From Sphingobium sp. AP49 (lineage in GTDB: Bacteria > Pseudomonadota > Alphaproteobacteria > Sphingomonadales > Sphingomonadaceae), in the NCBI RefSeq assembly GCF_000281715.2, contig NZ_CP124576.1, positions 2,983,501 through 3,047,500 of the forward strand: 64,000 nt of DNA, written 5' to 3'. Below are positions 43,037 through 50,175 of this stretch, piece by piece (the first letter of the stretch is position 1; each line of letters opens with the position of its first letter). A program made the position numbers and the translations under genes. The notes beneath the pieces are model-generated. The model was not told where the DNA came from and searched no databases. It saw nothing but the letters and a program-made list of their open reading frames with translations.

Positions 43037-43870
43037 ATGGATCTGTTCGTCCAGCGTAATAGGTTCGCCTTCCACGAAGGGTATAGCGATGGTGACCCAT
43101 ACCGCGCGTCCTACCGAGCCCGGCGCGCGGAAGTCTCCATCATCCTGGAAGGGGCCGTATTGTTCGTCGAGGACGGCCGGCCGCGGACGGTCGAGGCACC
43201 GGCGCTGACGTGCCAGACCTACGAGCGCGAACTCGAAGTCATCCCGGCAGTCGGCAGGCGCACCCGCACGATGTGGTGCCACTTTCCGCCGCATCGCCTG
43301 AGCGCGGCCGACTGGAACTTCCTGCGCGGCCTCCCTTCGACGATGCCGATAGTGGAGAGTCTCAGTGCGATGTTCCGCGGGGCGACACCGTTGCTCCAGT
43401 CGATCGGCGAAGCAAGCGCCGGCCAGGCCCAGGTCGAGGCGGCCAGCGATGGCCGCACGATGGTGCGCGACGCGCTTGGAGCAGCGATCTTCGCCGAATA
43501 CATCCGCTGCGCGTCCGAAATGGGAAATGCGAGAAAGGCTTTGCCCCAAGCCGTTCGGGACGTTCGGTACGCCATCGACGAGCGCTATGGCGAGACGTGG
43601 GATCTTGATCGCCTCGCGACCGTCGCGCAGCTCAATCCGAAATACCTGATCGCGCTGTTTCGGCGCCACCTCGACGAAACGCCGATTGCGTACCTGTGGC
43701 GCAAGCGCGCTGAGTCCGGCCATTCGATGCTGCGCCAGACCCGCCTGAGTGTAGAGGAGATCGCCTTTCAGTGCGGGTATCAGAGCGTCGCGCACTTCTC
43801 CCGCACGATCAAGCAGCGCTACGGCGCGCCGCCCCGCGATATCCGCGCCGGTACGTCGCCCGACGGCTAG
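43037..43870 (+). CDS. AraC-family transcriptional regulator
   Basis: A 277-residue regulator. The N-terminal half has no strong motif and probably binds the effector; the C-terminal 100 residues carry the double helix-turn-helix: WDLDRLATVAQLNPKYLIALFRRHLDETPIAYL and LSVEEIAFQCGYQSVAHFSRTIKQRYGAPP. GGAG precedes the ATG by 6 bp. Its divergent position makes it the likely controller of the monooxygenase/deaminase pair, perhaps through the two direct repeats in the shared region. Confidence 0.88.
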   Translation: MDLFVQRNRFAFHEGYSDGDPYRASYRARRAEVSIILEGAVLFVEDGRPRTVEAPALTCQTYERELEVIPAVGRRTRTMWCHFPPHRLSAADWNFLRGLPSTMPIVESLSAMFRGATPLLQSIGEASAGQAQVEAASDGRTMVRDALGAAIFAEYIRCASEMGNARKALPQAVRDVRYAIDERYGETWDLDRLATVAQLNPKYLIALFRRHLDETPIAYLWRKRAESGHSMLRQTRLSVEEIAFQCGYQSVAHFSRTIKQRYGAPPRDIRAGTSPDG

Positions 43871-44062
43871 GTAGTCACGCCCCAGGATTTTGCGAAGGCG
43901 TCCAGCCGTGCCAGGTAGGGGCGGCGCTCCTCCGGCGAAATCCACGCTGCGTTAAGACCACAGGTATTCGTTGCTAGCTCGACGAACGCTTGAATCCGCA
44001 CAGAGAATGGTGGCCAAAGCTGTAGCGGGCGGAGATGCTCACCTCCGCCCGCCATGCCTGCA

Positions 44063-45184
44063 TTACACCAGTTCGGCGAGCGAAGCGGCATCGAACCCCT
44101 TCAAGGCCGCATGATCGCCTTGTTCCACCTTTGCCGCCCATAGTGGGTCGCTCAGCAGCACGCGGCCCACAGCAATCAGGTCGAACTCGTCCCGCTCCAT
44201 GCGCTCGACAAGACGATCTAGACTGGCCGAAGTCGAATCCTTGCCAACGAAGGCGCTGCTGGTGACGTCGTTGTCGAGGCCCACCGACCCCACGCCGATC
44301 GTTGCGGCGCCCGTGACCTTCTTGGCCCAGCCCGCGCCATTGAGGCCGTTCTCACCGTCGATCTCCGGGAACTCCGGCTCCCAGAAGCGGCGCTGCGAGA
44401 CGTGCAGGACATCGACGCCCGCCTCGACCAGCGGCCGCAGCCAGTTTTCCATTTCGGCCGGCGTAGCGGCGAGGCGTACAGTGAGATCCTGCTGCTTCCA
44501 CTGGCTGACCCGCATGATGATCGGGAAATCAGGCCCCACTGCTTCGCGCACCGCGCCCACGATTTCGACCGCAAAGCGCGAACGGTCCTTGATCGTCAGC
44601 CCGCCGTAACGGTCGGTGCGCTGATTGGTGCCCGCCCAGAAGAACTGATCGATGAGATAGCCGTGGGCGCCGTGGATCTCGACCGTGTCGAACCCGAGCC
44701 GCTTGGCGTCCGCTGCCGCCTTGGCAAAGGCCACGACCGTATCGGCGATGTCTTCCTCGCTCATGGCGATGCCGCGCGGATCGCCCGGGGAATCGAGACC
44801 GGACGGGCTCTCGACCGGTGCGTCTGGCTCCCAGCCATTGATGTAGCGCGCCGCCCCAGTGTGCCAGATTTGCGGGCCCATGCGGCCCCCCGCATCATGG
44901 ACAGCCTCGATGACATTCTTCCATCCGGCCAGCGCCTGATCACCGTGAAACAACGGGATACCCGCATCGTTGCGCGATGCCGGACGGTCGACCACCGTCC
45001 CCTCCGACAGGATCAGCCCAACATGGCCTTGCGCCCGCCGGCGATAATAGGCGGCGCTATCTGATCCGGGAATGCCTTCCGGAGAGAACAGGCGCGTCAT
45101 CGGCGCCATGACGATGCGGTTCTTCAATTCGAGTGACCGGACAGAGAAAGGACGGAACAAGCTGCTGGTATCGGGATGAGGCAT
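44063..45184 (-). CDS. Old Yellow Enzyme-type NADH:flavin oxidoreductase
   Basis: A 373-residue FMN ene-reductase of the OYE/NemA group, reducing activated C=C bonds of enones, maleimides, quinones or nitro compounds. It opens LFRPFSVRSLELKNRIVMAPMTRLFSP; the substrate region is QIWHTGAARYINGWEP, and the catalytic/FMN segment is EIHGAHGYLIDQFFWAGTNQRTDRYGG. The C-terminal FMN phosphate region reads FDLIAVGRVLLSDPLW. ATG at 45184 (MPHPDTSS) is chosen from family alignment. It is divergent from an HxlR regulator and carries the same promoter block as the aldehyde dehydrogenase gene. Confidence 0.92.
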   Translation of the reverse strand: MPHPDTSSLFRPFSVRSLELKNRIVMAPMTRLFSPEGIPGSDSAAYYRRRAQGHVGLILSEGTVVDRPASRNDAGIPLFHGDQALAGWKNVIEAVHDAGGRMGPQIWHTGAARYINGWEPDAPVESPSGLDSPGDPRGIAMSEEDIADTVVAFAKAAADAKRLGFDTVEIHGAHGYLIDQFFWAGTNQRTDRYGGLTIKDRSRFAVEIVGAVREAVGPDFPIIMRVSQWKQQDLTVRLAATPAEMENWLRPLVEAGVDVLHVSQRRFWEPEFPEIDGENGLNGAGWAKKVTGAATIGVGSVGLDNDVTSSAFVGKDSTSASLDRLVERMERDEFDLIAVGRVLLSDPLWAAKVEQGDHAALKGFDAASLAELV

Positions 45185-45212
45185 GACATTGACTCCATTT
45201 CGAACTATGAAG

Positions 45213-45254
45213 CACTTAAGTATATCTTGTAGACCTAGCGTCAATCAGGCACCT
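45213..45254 (-). promoter_or_regulatory. HxlR-type promoter/operator block of OYE gene
   Basis: Read on the minus strand, this 42-bp block contains GTGCCTGATTGACG, then a 19-bp dyad AGGT-N-TA-N5-TA-N-ACTT (plus-strand coordinates 45218-45236), then TAAGTG. It is nearly identical to a block upstream of the aldehyde dehydrogenase gene. TTGACG resembles a -35 box. It lies 29 bp from the OYE start codon, between OYE and the HxlR gene. Binding by the HxlR protein is inferred. Confidence 0.65.
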
Positions 45255-45286
45255 CAAGTCGCCTTGGTATATCGAAGGAAACCAGC

Positions 45287-45697
45287 ATGCTTGAAATCGA
45301 ACCCCTCTGCTTCTCGTCCGAATGCCCAAGCCGGGCATTGTTCGATCAGATTGCTGACAAATGGTCGATGATGGTGATCGCCGTGCTCGACGACGGGCCG
45401 CAGCGGTTCAACGCCATCCGTCGCCGGCTGCAGGGCGTCACGCAGAAGGCGCTGACCCAGAGCCTTCGCCGGATGGAGCGCAACGGCCTGATCGCGCGCG
45501 AGGTTATCTCGCTCTCGCCGGTCGCGGTGCAGTATCAGATCACGCCGCTGGGGCGCACCTTGCAGCAGCCGTTCCGGGCGCTGCACGAATGGACGCTGGA
45601 GAAGCTGCCAGAGGTCGATGCTGCAAGGCAAGCCTTCGATGCGATGAATGGCCGACAGATGCCGCAGGATGGCGAGCGAGCCAGAGCGGCTGCATAG
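45287..45697 (+). CDS. HxlR-family transcriptional regulator
   Basis: A 136-residue winged-helix regulator of the HxlR/MarR-like type. The DNA-binding domain reads ALFDQIADKWSMMVIAVLDDGPQRFNAIRRRLQGVTQKALTQSLRRMERNGLIAREV with the wing SPVAVQYQITPLG. Cys8 and Cys13 (LCFSSECPS) lie just before the first helix, the place of the redox-sensing Cys in YodB, HypR and QorR, which respond to quinones, disulfide stress and electrophiles. It is divergent from OYE and lies upstream of the ALDH gene; both targets carry the same dyad, fitting one local regulon. Confidence 0.88.
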   Translation: MLEIEPLCFSSECPSRALFDQIADKWSMMVIAVLDDGPQRFNAIRRRLQGVTQKALTQSLRRMERNGLIAREVISLSPVAVQYQITPLGRTLQQPFRALHEWTLEKLPEVDAARQAFDAMNGRQMPQDGERARAAA

Positions 45698-45745
45698 GCT
45701 GGGATGGCCGGTCTGGTATCTCCGGCCCTACCAGCGCACTTCAAA

Positions 45746-45784
45746 GTGCCTGATTGACGCCAGGTTTACAAGTTATACCTAAAG
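45746..45784 (+). promoter_or_regulatory. Second copy of HxlR-type promoter/operator block, upstream of ALDH
   Basis: GTGCCTGATTGACGC is followed by the 19-bp dyad AGGT-T-TA-CAAGT-TA-T-ACCT (45762-45780), with all dyad positions matched, and then AAAG. It agrees with the OYE block at about 33 of the roughly 39 shared positions. It directly abuts the hairpin in front of the ALDH start codon. Confidence 0.65.
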
Positions 45785-45810
45785 CTCCATCAACAACTGA
45801 TGGAGCTTTT
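45781..45810 (+). promoter_or_regulatory. Perfect 12-bp hairpin burying the ALDH ribosome binding site
   Basis: AAAGCTCCATCA (45781-45792) and TGATGGAGCTTT (45798-45809) pair perfectly around ACAAC, followed by a fourth T. The only Shine-Dalgarno-like GGAG before the ALDH ATG at 45813 lies inside the 3' arm (45802-45805), 7 bases from the start codon. The structure looks like an intrinsic terminator but sits immediately after the promoter block; it could block translation, protect the mRNA 5' end, or terminate readthrough from the HxlR gene. Confidence 0.7.
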
Positions 45811-45812
45811 CT

Positions 45813-47240
45813 ATGCGTGACAATCTTCAATTCTACATCGCCGGTTCGTGGGTACAGCCTGCAAGCGACTCGGTGGTGGACGTCATCAACCCGGCGGACG
45901 AAACCGTCGTCGGCCGGGTCGCTTTGGGCGATGTCAGCGACGTCGATAAAGCCGTCACCGCTGCTCGCAAGGCGTTCGAGACCTATTCGCAGACCTCGGT
46001 CGAGGAGCGCATCGCGCTTTTTGATCGGATCATCGCCGCTTATGAAAAGCGCGCGGGCGACCTCGCGCTGGCCGTGACCGAGGAAATGGGTGCCCCGCAA
46101 TGGCTGTCCGAGCAGTTGCAGGTCACCTCTGGCCTCGCCCATTTTCAGATAGCGCGCGCTTCGCTTGCGTCCTACCGCTTCGATGAGCCGCTCGGCACGA
46201 GCGAAGTCGTGCGCGAGCCCATCGGCGTCTGCGCGCTGATTACCCCGTGGAATTGGCCGCTAAACCTCATTGGCGCCAAGGTCGCGCCGGCGCTGGCCGC
46301 TGGATGCACCATGGTGCTGAAGCCTTCCGAGATCGCGCCCTTCTCCGGCACGATCCTGGCCGAGATCCTGCATGAGGCTGGCGTGCCAAAGGGTGTCTTC
46401 AATCTTGTGCATGGCAATGGCCAGGTCGTCGGCAACGCCCTCACCAGCCATCCGGAGGTCGATCTCGTGTCCTTCACCGGTTCTACCGCTGCCGGGATCG
46501 AGGTCGCACGTAGCGGCGCCCTGACCGTCAAGCGGGTGCACCAGGAACTGGGCGGAAAATCGCCAAATATCATCCTGCGTAGCACCGATCTTGCTTCAGC
46601 GGTCGAAGGCGGCGTGGCGCAGATGATGCTGAATAGCGGCCAGTCGTGCAGCGCGCCGTCACGCATGCTGGTGCATGTCGATCAACTCGCCGAAGCGATC
46701 GACTATGCCCGTGCGGCCGCCGCAACCTGGTCGGTCGGAGACCCGTCTTCCAACGCAAAGATGGGGCCGGTGGCGTCGGAGGCGCAGTGGAACAAGATCC
46801 AGCGCCTTATCCAGTCCGGGCTCGACGAAGGCGCAACGCTGGTCACCGGTGGCCTGGGCCGTCCCGATGGTCTCGATAAAGGCTATTACGTACGGCCCAC
46901 CGTCCTTGCCAATGTGCGCAACGACATGACCGTGGCGCGTGAGGAAATCTTCGGTCCGGTGCTGGTGATCATCGCTTATTCCGACGAGGAGGAAGCTGTG
47001 AGGATCGCCAATGACACGATCTATGGGCTTGCTGCCTATGTTCAGGGCGAGCGGAACGAGGCCGAAGCCACCGCACGCCGCCTGCGTGCCGGGCAAGTCT
47101 ACCTCAATAACGTCAGCCTGGATCTGGCTGCCCCATTCGGCGGCTACAAGCAGTCGGGCAACGGGCGTGAGTGGGGGCCGATGGCCATCGGCGAATTCCT
47201 CGAAATCAAGGCCATTATCGGCTTCCGTGACGCCGCCTGA
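45813..47240 (+). CDS. Aldehyde dehydrogenase family protein
   Basis: A 475-residue NAD(P)-dependent aldehyde dehydrogenase. Rossmann-region motifs ITPWNWPLNLIGAKVAPALAAG and VLKPSEIAPFSG are in place; FTGSTAAG binds the cofactor, the general-base Glu lies in HQELGGKSPNII, and the nucleophile Cys in NSGQSCSAPSRMLV. EIFGPVL and the C-terminal FGGYKQSGNGREWG complete the fold. It lies downstream of the HxlR gene with its own promoter block and a start codon behind the strong hairpin. Oxidation of an aldehyde produced or released alongside OYE substrates is likely; the substrate is unknown. Confidence 0.93.
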   Translation: MRDNLQFYIAGSWVQPASDSVVDVINPADETVVGRVALGDVSDVDKAVTAARKAFETYSQTSVEERIALFDRIIAAYEKRAGDLALAVTEEMGAPQWLSEQLQVTSGLAHFQIARASLASYRFDEPLGTSEVVREPIGVCALITPWNWPLNLIGAKVAPALAAGCTMVLKPSEIAPFSGTILAEILHEAGVPKGVFNLVHGNGQVVGNALTSHPEVDLVSFTGSTAAGIEVARSGALTVKRVHQELGGKSPNIILRSTDLASAVEGGVAQMMLNSGQSCSAPSRMLVHVDQLAEAIDYARAAAATWSVGDPSSNAKMGPVASEAQWNKIQRLIQSGLDEGATLVTGGLGRPDGLDKGYYVRPTVLANVRNDMTVAREEIFGPVLVIIAYSDEEEAVRIANDTIYGLAAYVQGERNEAEATARRLRAGQVYLNNVSLDLAAPFGGYKQSGNGREWGPMAIGEFLEIKAIIGFRDAA

Positions 47241-47295
47241 TGTCAGACACGCTCTGACATACATGACCGCGGGGCTGGATCAACCAGCCCCGCGG
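47240..47295. terminator. Two hairpins between convergent ALDH and NmrA-like genes
   Basis: TGTCAGA-CACGC-TCTGACA (47241-47259) is followed by a very stable 12-bp perfect stem CCGCGGGGCTGG-ATCAA-CCAGCCCCGCGG (47267-47295). No T-run follows, but both lie in the convergent gap, so they probably mark the 3' ends of both transcripts. Confidence 0.55.
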
Positions 47296-47337
47296 CAATC
47301 AATTAGTCTCCCATGCGGCGCATCGGACACATGGTAA

Positions 47338-48234
47338 TCAGCCCTTCCGAAAGGCCGCGATGTTCTCGCTCAGCCATGCGCCAACCGATCGCGGTGCCTT
47401 GCCGGTCAGGTCTTCGAAGGTCGCCGTGGTTTCGGCCAGCACTGACTCCCTGAACAATCGGTCGATACCGAGCAGGACATCGGCAACCAGCTCGCTTATC
47501 CCTGCCTCCGTCAAAACCGCGCGCTGCTCGTCCGGCGTGCGGTGGTGATAAGTGACACTTCTGCCGAGGATATGTGAAAGTTCGTAGGCAACCTCCGGCA
47601 TGCTGATCGCGGCAGGCCCAGTCAGATGATAGGCGCGCTGGGATCCCGCATGACTCGTATCGAGCAGCGCGATACGCGCCGTGTCCGCGACATCGCGCGT
47701 ATCGATCAGATTGACGCAGCCGTTACCGGCAGCGCCACCCCACGTGCCCGCTGCGACGGGACCGGCTGCCCGCGCCAATATATCGACGAAGGAAGACGGG
47801 CGCAGGATCGTGTAGCCAATGTCATGATGCGCGAGATGCGCCTCGATCTGCATGTGCCAGTCAAAGGGATGCAGTCTCGATGCAGGACCCATCACCGACA
47901 GCTTCACGATGTGCGACACGCCCGCTGCGACCGCCGCATCGATCAGGGCGATCTCATTCTCCACCTGCTGCGCCGACGTGCCATGCGCCAGAAACAGCCG
48001 GTCGGCACCGCGCAGCGCGTCCGACAGGGAAGACGGCTTACCGAAATCCACCGCCGCCAGAGACAGGCCTTCTCGCAATCGGGCGGGATCGGCGTTGCGG
48101 GTCAGCGCCACGATATCGACGTCGTCGTCGCGCAAAGCTGAAATCAATGCGGTGCCGACGCGCCCGGTGGCTCCTGCGATCGCGATACGGGGCACTGTTC
48201 CCTCACTGGCCTCATTACTGGAAAGACTGGACAT
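47338..48234 (-). CDS. NmrA-like NAD(P)-binding oxidoreductase
   Basis: A 298-residue atypical short-chain dehydrogenase of the NmrA/QOR2 group. The dinucleotide motif IAIAGATGRVGTALISAL is at residues 17-34; DRLFLAHGT and VKLSVMGPA follow, and the active-site Tyr of classical SDRs is not in the usual YxxxK form. Members act as NAD(P)H sensors or quinone reductases. It is divergent from a TetR regulator with a palindromic operator between them, which points to local TetR control and a role in handling small electrophiles or quinones. Confidence 0.82.
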   Translation of the reverse strand: MSSLSSNEASEGTVPRIAIAGATGRVGTALISALRDDDVDIVALTRNADPARLREGLSLAAVDFGKPSSLSDALRGADRLFLAHGTSAQQVENEIALIDAAVAAGVSHIVKLSVMGPASRLHPFDWHMQIEAHLAHHDIGYTILRPSSFVDILARAAGPVAAGTWGGAAGNGCVNLIDTRDVADTARIALLDTSHAGSQRAYHLTGPAAISMPEVAYELSHILGRSVTYHHRTPDEQRAVLTEAGISELVADVLLGIDRLFRESVLAETTATFEDLTGKAPRSVGAWLSENIAAFRKG

Positions 48235-48254
48235 AGCGACCCATTGGCCTCATC

Positions 48255-48272
48255 TTGGAACGATCGGTCCAA
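48255..48272. promoter_or_regulatory. TetR-type operator between NmrA-like and TetR genes
   Basis: TTGGA-A-CGATCG-G-TCCAA is an 18-bp dyad with all positions matched except one pair. It sits 21 bp before the NmrA-like ATG and 22 bp before the TetR GTG start, where one bound repressor would control both genes. Confidence 0.65.
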
Positions 48273-48293
48273 CATGTCAAGGCAAGGATCAAA

Positions 48294-48881
48294 GTGAGCG
48301 GAAAACCGCAATTCGACGACAATATGGTCATCAATGCTGCTATGGGTGTTTTCTGGCGGCGAGGGTTTGTCGCATCGTCGATGGACGAACTGACGACGGC
48401 AATGGGCCTGTCCCGGTCGAGCCTCTACAAGCGGTTCCGAGACAAGGGCGGTCTGTATCAGGAGGTGTTGGCCACCTACACGGATCGCGTCCTGCGGCGG
48501 ATGGGCGATGTTCACGCGGACAGCCGGCGAGCACAGCTTGAGGCGATGCTGCTTGAGTTTGTTCGGGAGGATGTCGATACGGCAAAACCCGCTGGGTGCA
48601 TGCTCGCCCGGGCCTGTGCCGAAATGATGGACCTACCGGAGAGTGGACAGGCCGTCGCCCTAGAAGGGCTGGCCGGGCAGCGAGCGATCCTCCGCGAGAT
48701 ACTCAGTGCTGCCGCCGCGAACGGAGAGCTTCGTTCGACCGCGGACATCGATGCGTTGGCCTGGCATTTTCTCGGGGTGCTGCAGGCGATCAGGAACTTG
48801 CCGCAGGCAGGCGCTACCGCAGCCGATCTGCGAAAGATGATTGCGGCGGCCATGACTGCATGGCCGCAGGAGAAAGGCTGA
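48294..48881 (+). CDS. TetR/AcrR-family repressor
   Basis: A 195-residue regulator. The N-terminal helix-turn-helix reads NMVINAAMGVFWRRGFVASSMDELTTAMGLSRSSLYKRFRDKGGLYQEVL, typical of the family; the C-terminal ligand domain includes AKPAGCMLARACAEM, a Cys-containing segment shared by the TetR_C group near oxidoreductases. I choose the GTG at 48294, with AAGGA 6 bp before; the open frame from 48255 would begin inside the operator. Likely represses itself and the divergent NmrA-like gene. Confidence 0.85.
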   Translation: MSGKPQFDDNMVINAAMGVFWRRGFVASSMDELTTAMGLSRSSLYKRFRDKGGLYQEVLATYTDRVLRRMGDVHADSRRAQLEAMLLEFVREDVDTAKPAGCMLARACAEMMDLPESGQAVALEGLAGQRAILREILSAAAANGELRSTADIDALAWHFLGVLQAIRNLPQAGATAADLRKMIAAAMTAWPQEKG

Positions 48882-49261
48882 GCCATAGCCCACGCCCTGT
48901 CGAGCTGGTGGCAGCCATCAACCACCTTAGCGTCGCAGCCCCGATGTATCGCCCGATGTTAATTTCATCGCGATCAGCCCCGTGCCCAACGAGATTGTCT
49001 CATTCGGCAAGGGGGAGCTTCAATTGGCGGATGGCACACTTCGTCGGATGACGCCGGAATTGCCTGTGCGGCCCGAATATCTGGCGACATTGAGCGATAT
49101 AATGACAGCATCGGTTAATCCCTATCTCCACGGTCCTGATAAGCCACGCCGATCGCATCGATACCGCTGTCGTCGACCCGCTTCAGACGAGGTCGGCAAC
49201 AAGCTGAAACTCTGGACAGGGCTTACCATCGATGGCGGCTCTTCGATCGTAGGATAAGGAG
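48882..49261. other. Gap without recognised gene
   Basis: A 380-bp stretch between the TetR gene and the ketosteroid-isomerase-like gene. A plus-strand frame at 48982-49257 starts with a GTG and reads MPNEIVSFGKGELQLADG, but its second half is Arg-rich and looks out of frame, and no motif is recognised. It may be the remnant of a broken gene. The right end holds the AAGGAGATGACG ribosome binding region of the next gene. Confidence 0.45.
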
Positions 49262-49729
49262 ATGACGATGACGGAACGTACCAGCCTGCCGACACCGCTT
49301 AAGATACTCTTCGGCAATATCTCGGCAAAGAACAGCCCTGCGCATATCCGCTGGGCGCTTAAGGAATATGGGGATTTAATGTCCCAGGGGAATGCGCAGG
49401 GCATCGTCGATCTGTTCGCGCCCGATGGCGTTCTTCTCGACCCCGTGGGTTCCCAGGAGCGGCGTGGCAAGGATTTGTTTGATTTCTACCAAGGGTCATT
49501 CGACGCGATGGGCGGGTTCATCGAAATGCGTCTCGATGGCGAGGTGCGCATCGCGGGTGACTATGGCGCGGCAGCTTACATCGCGCGGATGACTATCGAC
49601 GGGCAGGACGTGATGGTCGAGACGCTTGACGTGATGAAGTTCGATGAGAACGGCAAGTTCGCTTCGACGCATGCATATTGGGGACCGCCGAACGTCAAGG
49701 CCGGCCGTAAGCCCGAAAAGCTGCGATGA
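49262..49729 (+). CDS. Delta5-3-ketosteroid-isomerase-like protein (SnoaL/NTF2 fold)
   Basis: A 155-residue protein matching bacterial ketosteroid isomerase. Tyr36 in LKEYGDLMSQGN, Asp60 in LLDPVGSQERRG and Asp123 in TLDVMKFDENG correspond to the catalytic Tyr16, Asp40 and Asp103 of the Pseudomonas putida enzyme, with identical spacing (24 and 63 residues). The HAYWGPPNV end also matches. It carries about 20 extra N-terminal residues. The known reaction shifts a C=C bond of 3-ketosteroids between Delta5 and Delta4. No other steroid genes are evident nearby, so a related enone substrate is possible. Strong ribosome binding site AAGGAG. Confidence 0.85.
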   Translation: MTMTERTSLPTPLKILFGNISAKNSPAHIRWALKEYGDLMSQGNAQGIVDLFAPDGVLLDPVGSQERRGKDLFDFYQGSFDAMGGFIEMRLDGEVRIAGDYGAAAYIARMTIDGQDVMVETLDVMKFDENGKFASTHAYWGPPNVKAGRKPEKLR

Positions 49730-50175
49730 AGGCGCCGATCATCAGGCTGTTGGGCGTCTGGCGGCACGAACAAGAATCTGAGGTTGTGAATTAGGTCATC
49801 GTCAACGCAAAGAAGCCTTCCGGTCAGATCGTAACGGGCGCCCGGCAGGCATATCGGCGACAGATTTTCGGCTCAAGACGATCGGCATCGTGTTGACCGC
49901 CAAAGCCTGCCGGGCACCCGCCAGGGCGCCTCGAGTGAACGATCGTGTTGGGCGCCCCGCGCCCTAGCCACAGTCGGATTGGCGGCATTGTGAGATATAA
50001 TGGCGGTATCGCGCAATCGCTATCTCTACGCCGCAGTTATGACAACTATTGCGAGGCAATAGCAGAGTGCTTGCCTCGCAATAGGGGGCTTTTGAATGCC
50101 GCGTGATGCCTTTGCTGCCATAGCCCGATGCCGGGCCGCCGGTCCTGCAGAACGAGCAAGCAGAGAGGGCGCCGA
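49730..50175. other. Intergenic region with two inverted repeats
   Basis: A 446-bp gap. It holds an imperfect inverted repeat with arms GGGCGCCCGGCAGGC (49836-49850) and GCCTGCCGGGCACCC (49905-49919), a TATAAT at 49996-50001 that may be a -10 box, and the nested palindrome described separately at 50046-50084. No gene is recognised. Confidence 0.55.
50046..50084. promoter_or_regulatory. Nested palindrome upstream of siderophore-uptake operon
   Basis: CTATTGC-GAG-GCAATAG (50046-50062) is a perfect dyad, and its left 14 bases CTATTGCGAGGCAA also pair perfectly with TTGCCTCGCAATAG (50071-50084) around an 11-nt loop. The DNA could bind a dimeric regulator at one or both half-palindromes, while the RNA could fold into either of two hairpins. 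It lies 92 bp before the Sel1 gene. Iron control is likely from context; the regulator is not identified. Confidence 0.55.

Noticed and set aside
43867..44062. Minus-strand remnant resembling a LysR C-terminus or other broken gene
   Set aside because: The text SVRIQAFVEL is suggestive, but only a short piece without a start or DNA-binding domain is present, and part of the frame overlaps the end of the OYE gene; too weak to call.
48982..49257. Plus-strand frame of about 90 codons before the ketosteroid-isomerase-like gene
   Set aside because: The second half is Arg-rich and looks out of frame, there is no recognisable domain, and the start is a GTG without a good ribosome binding site.
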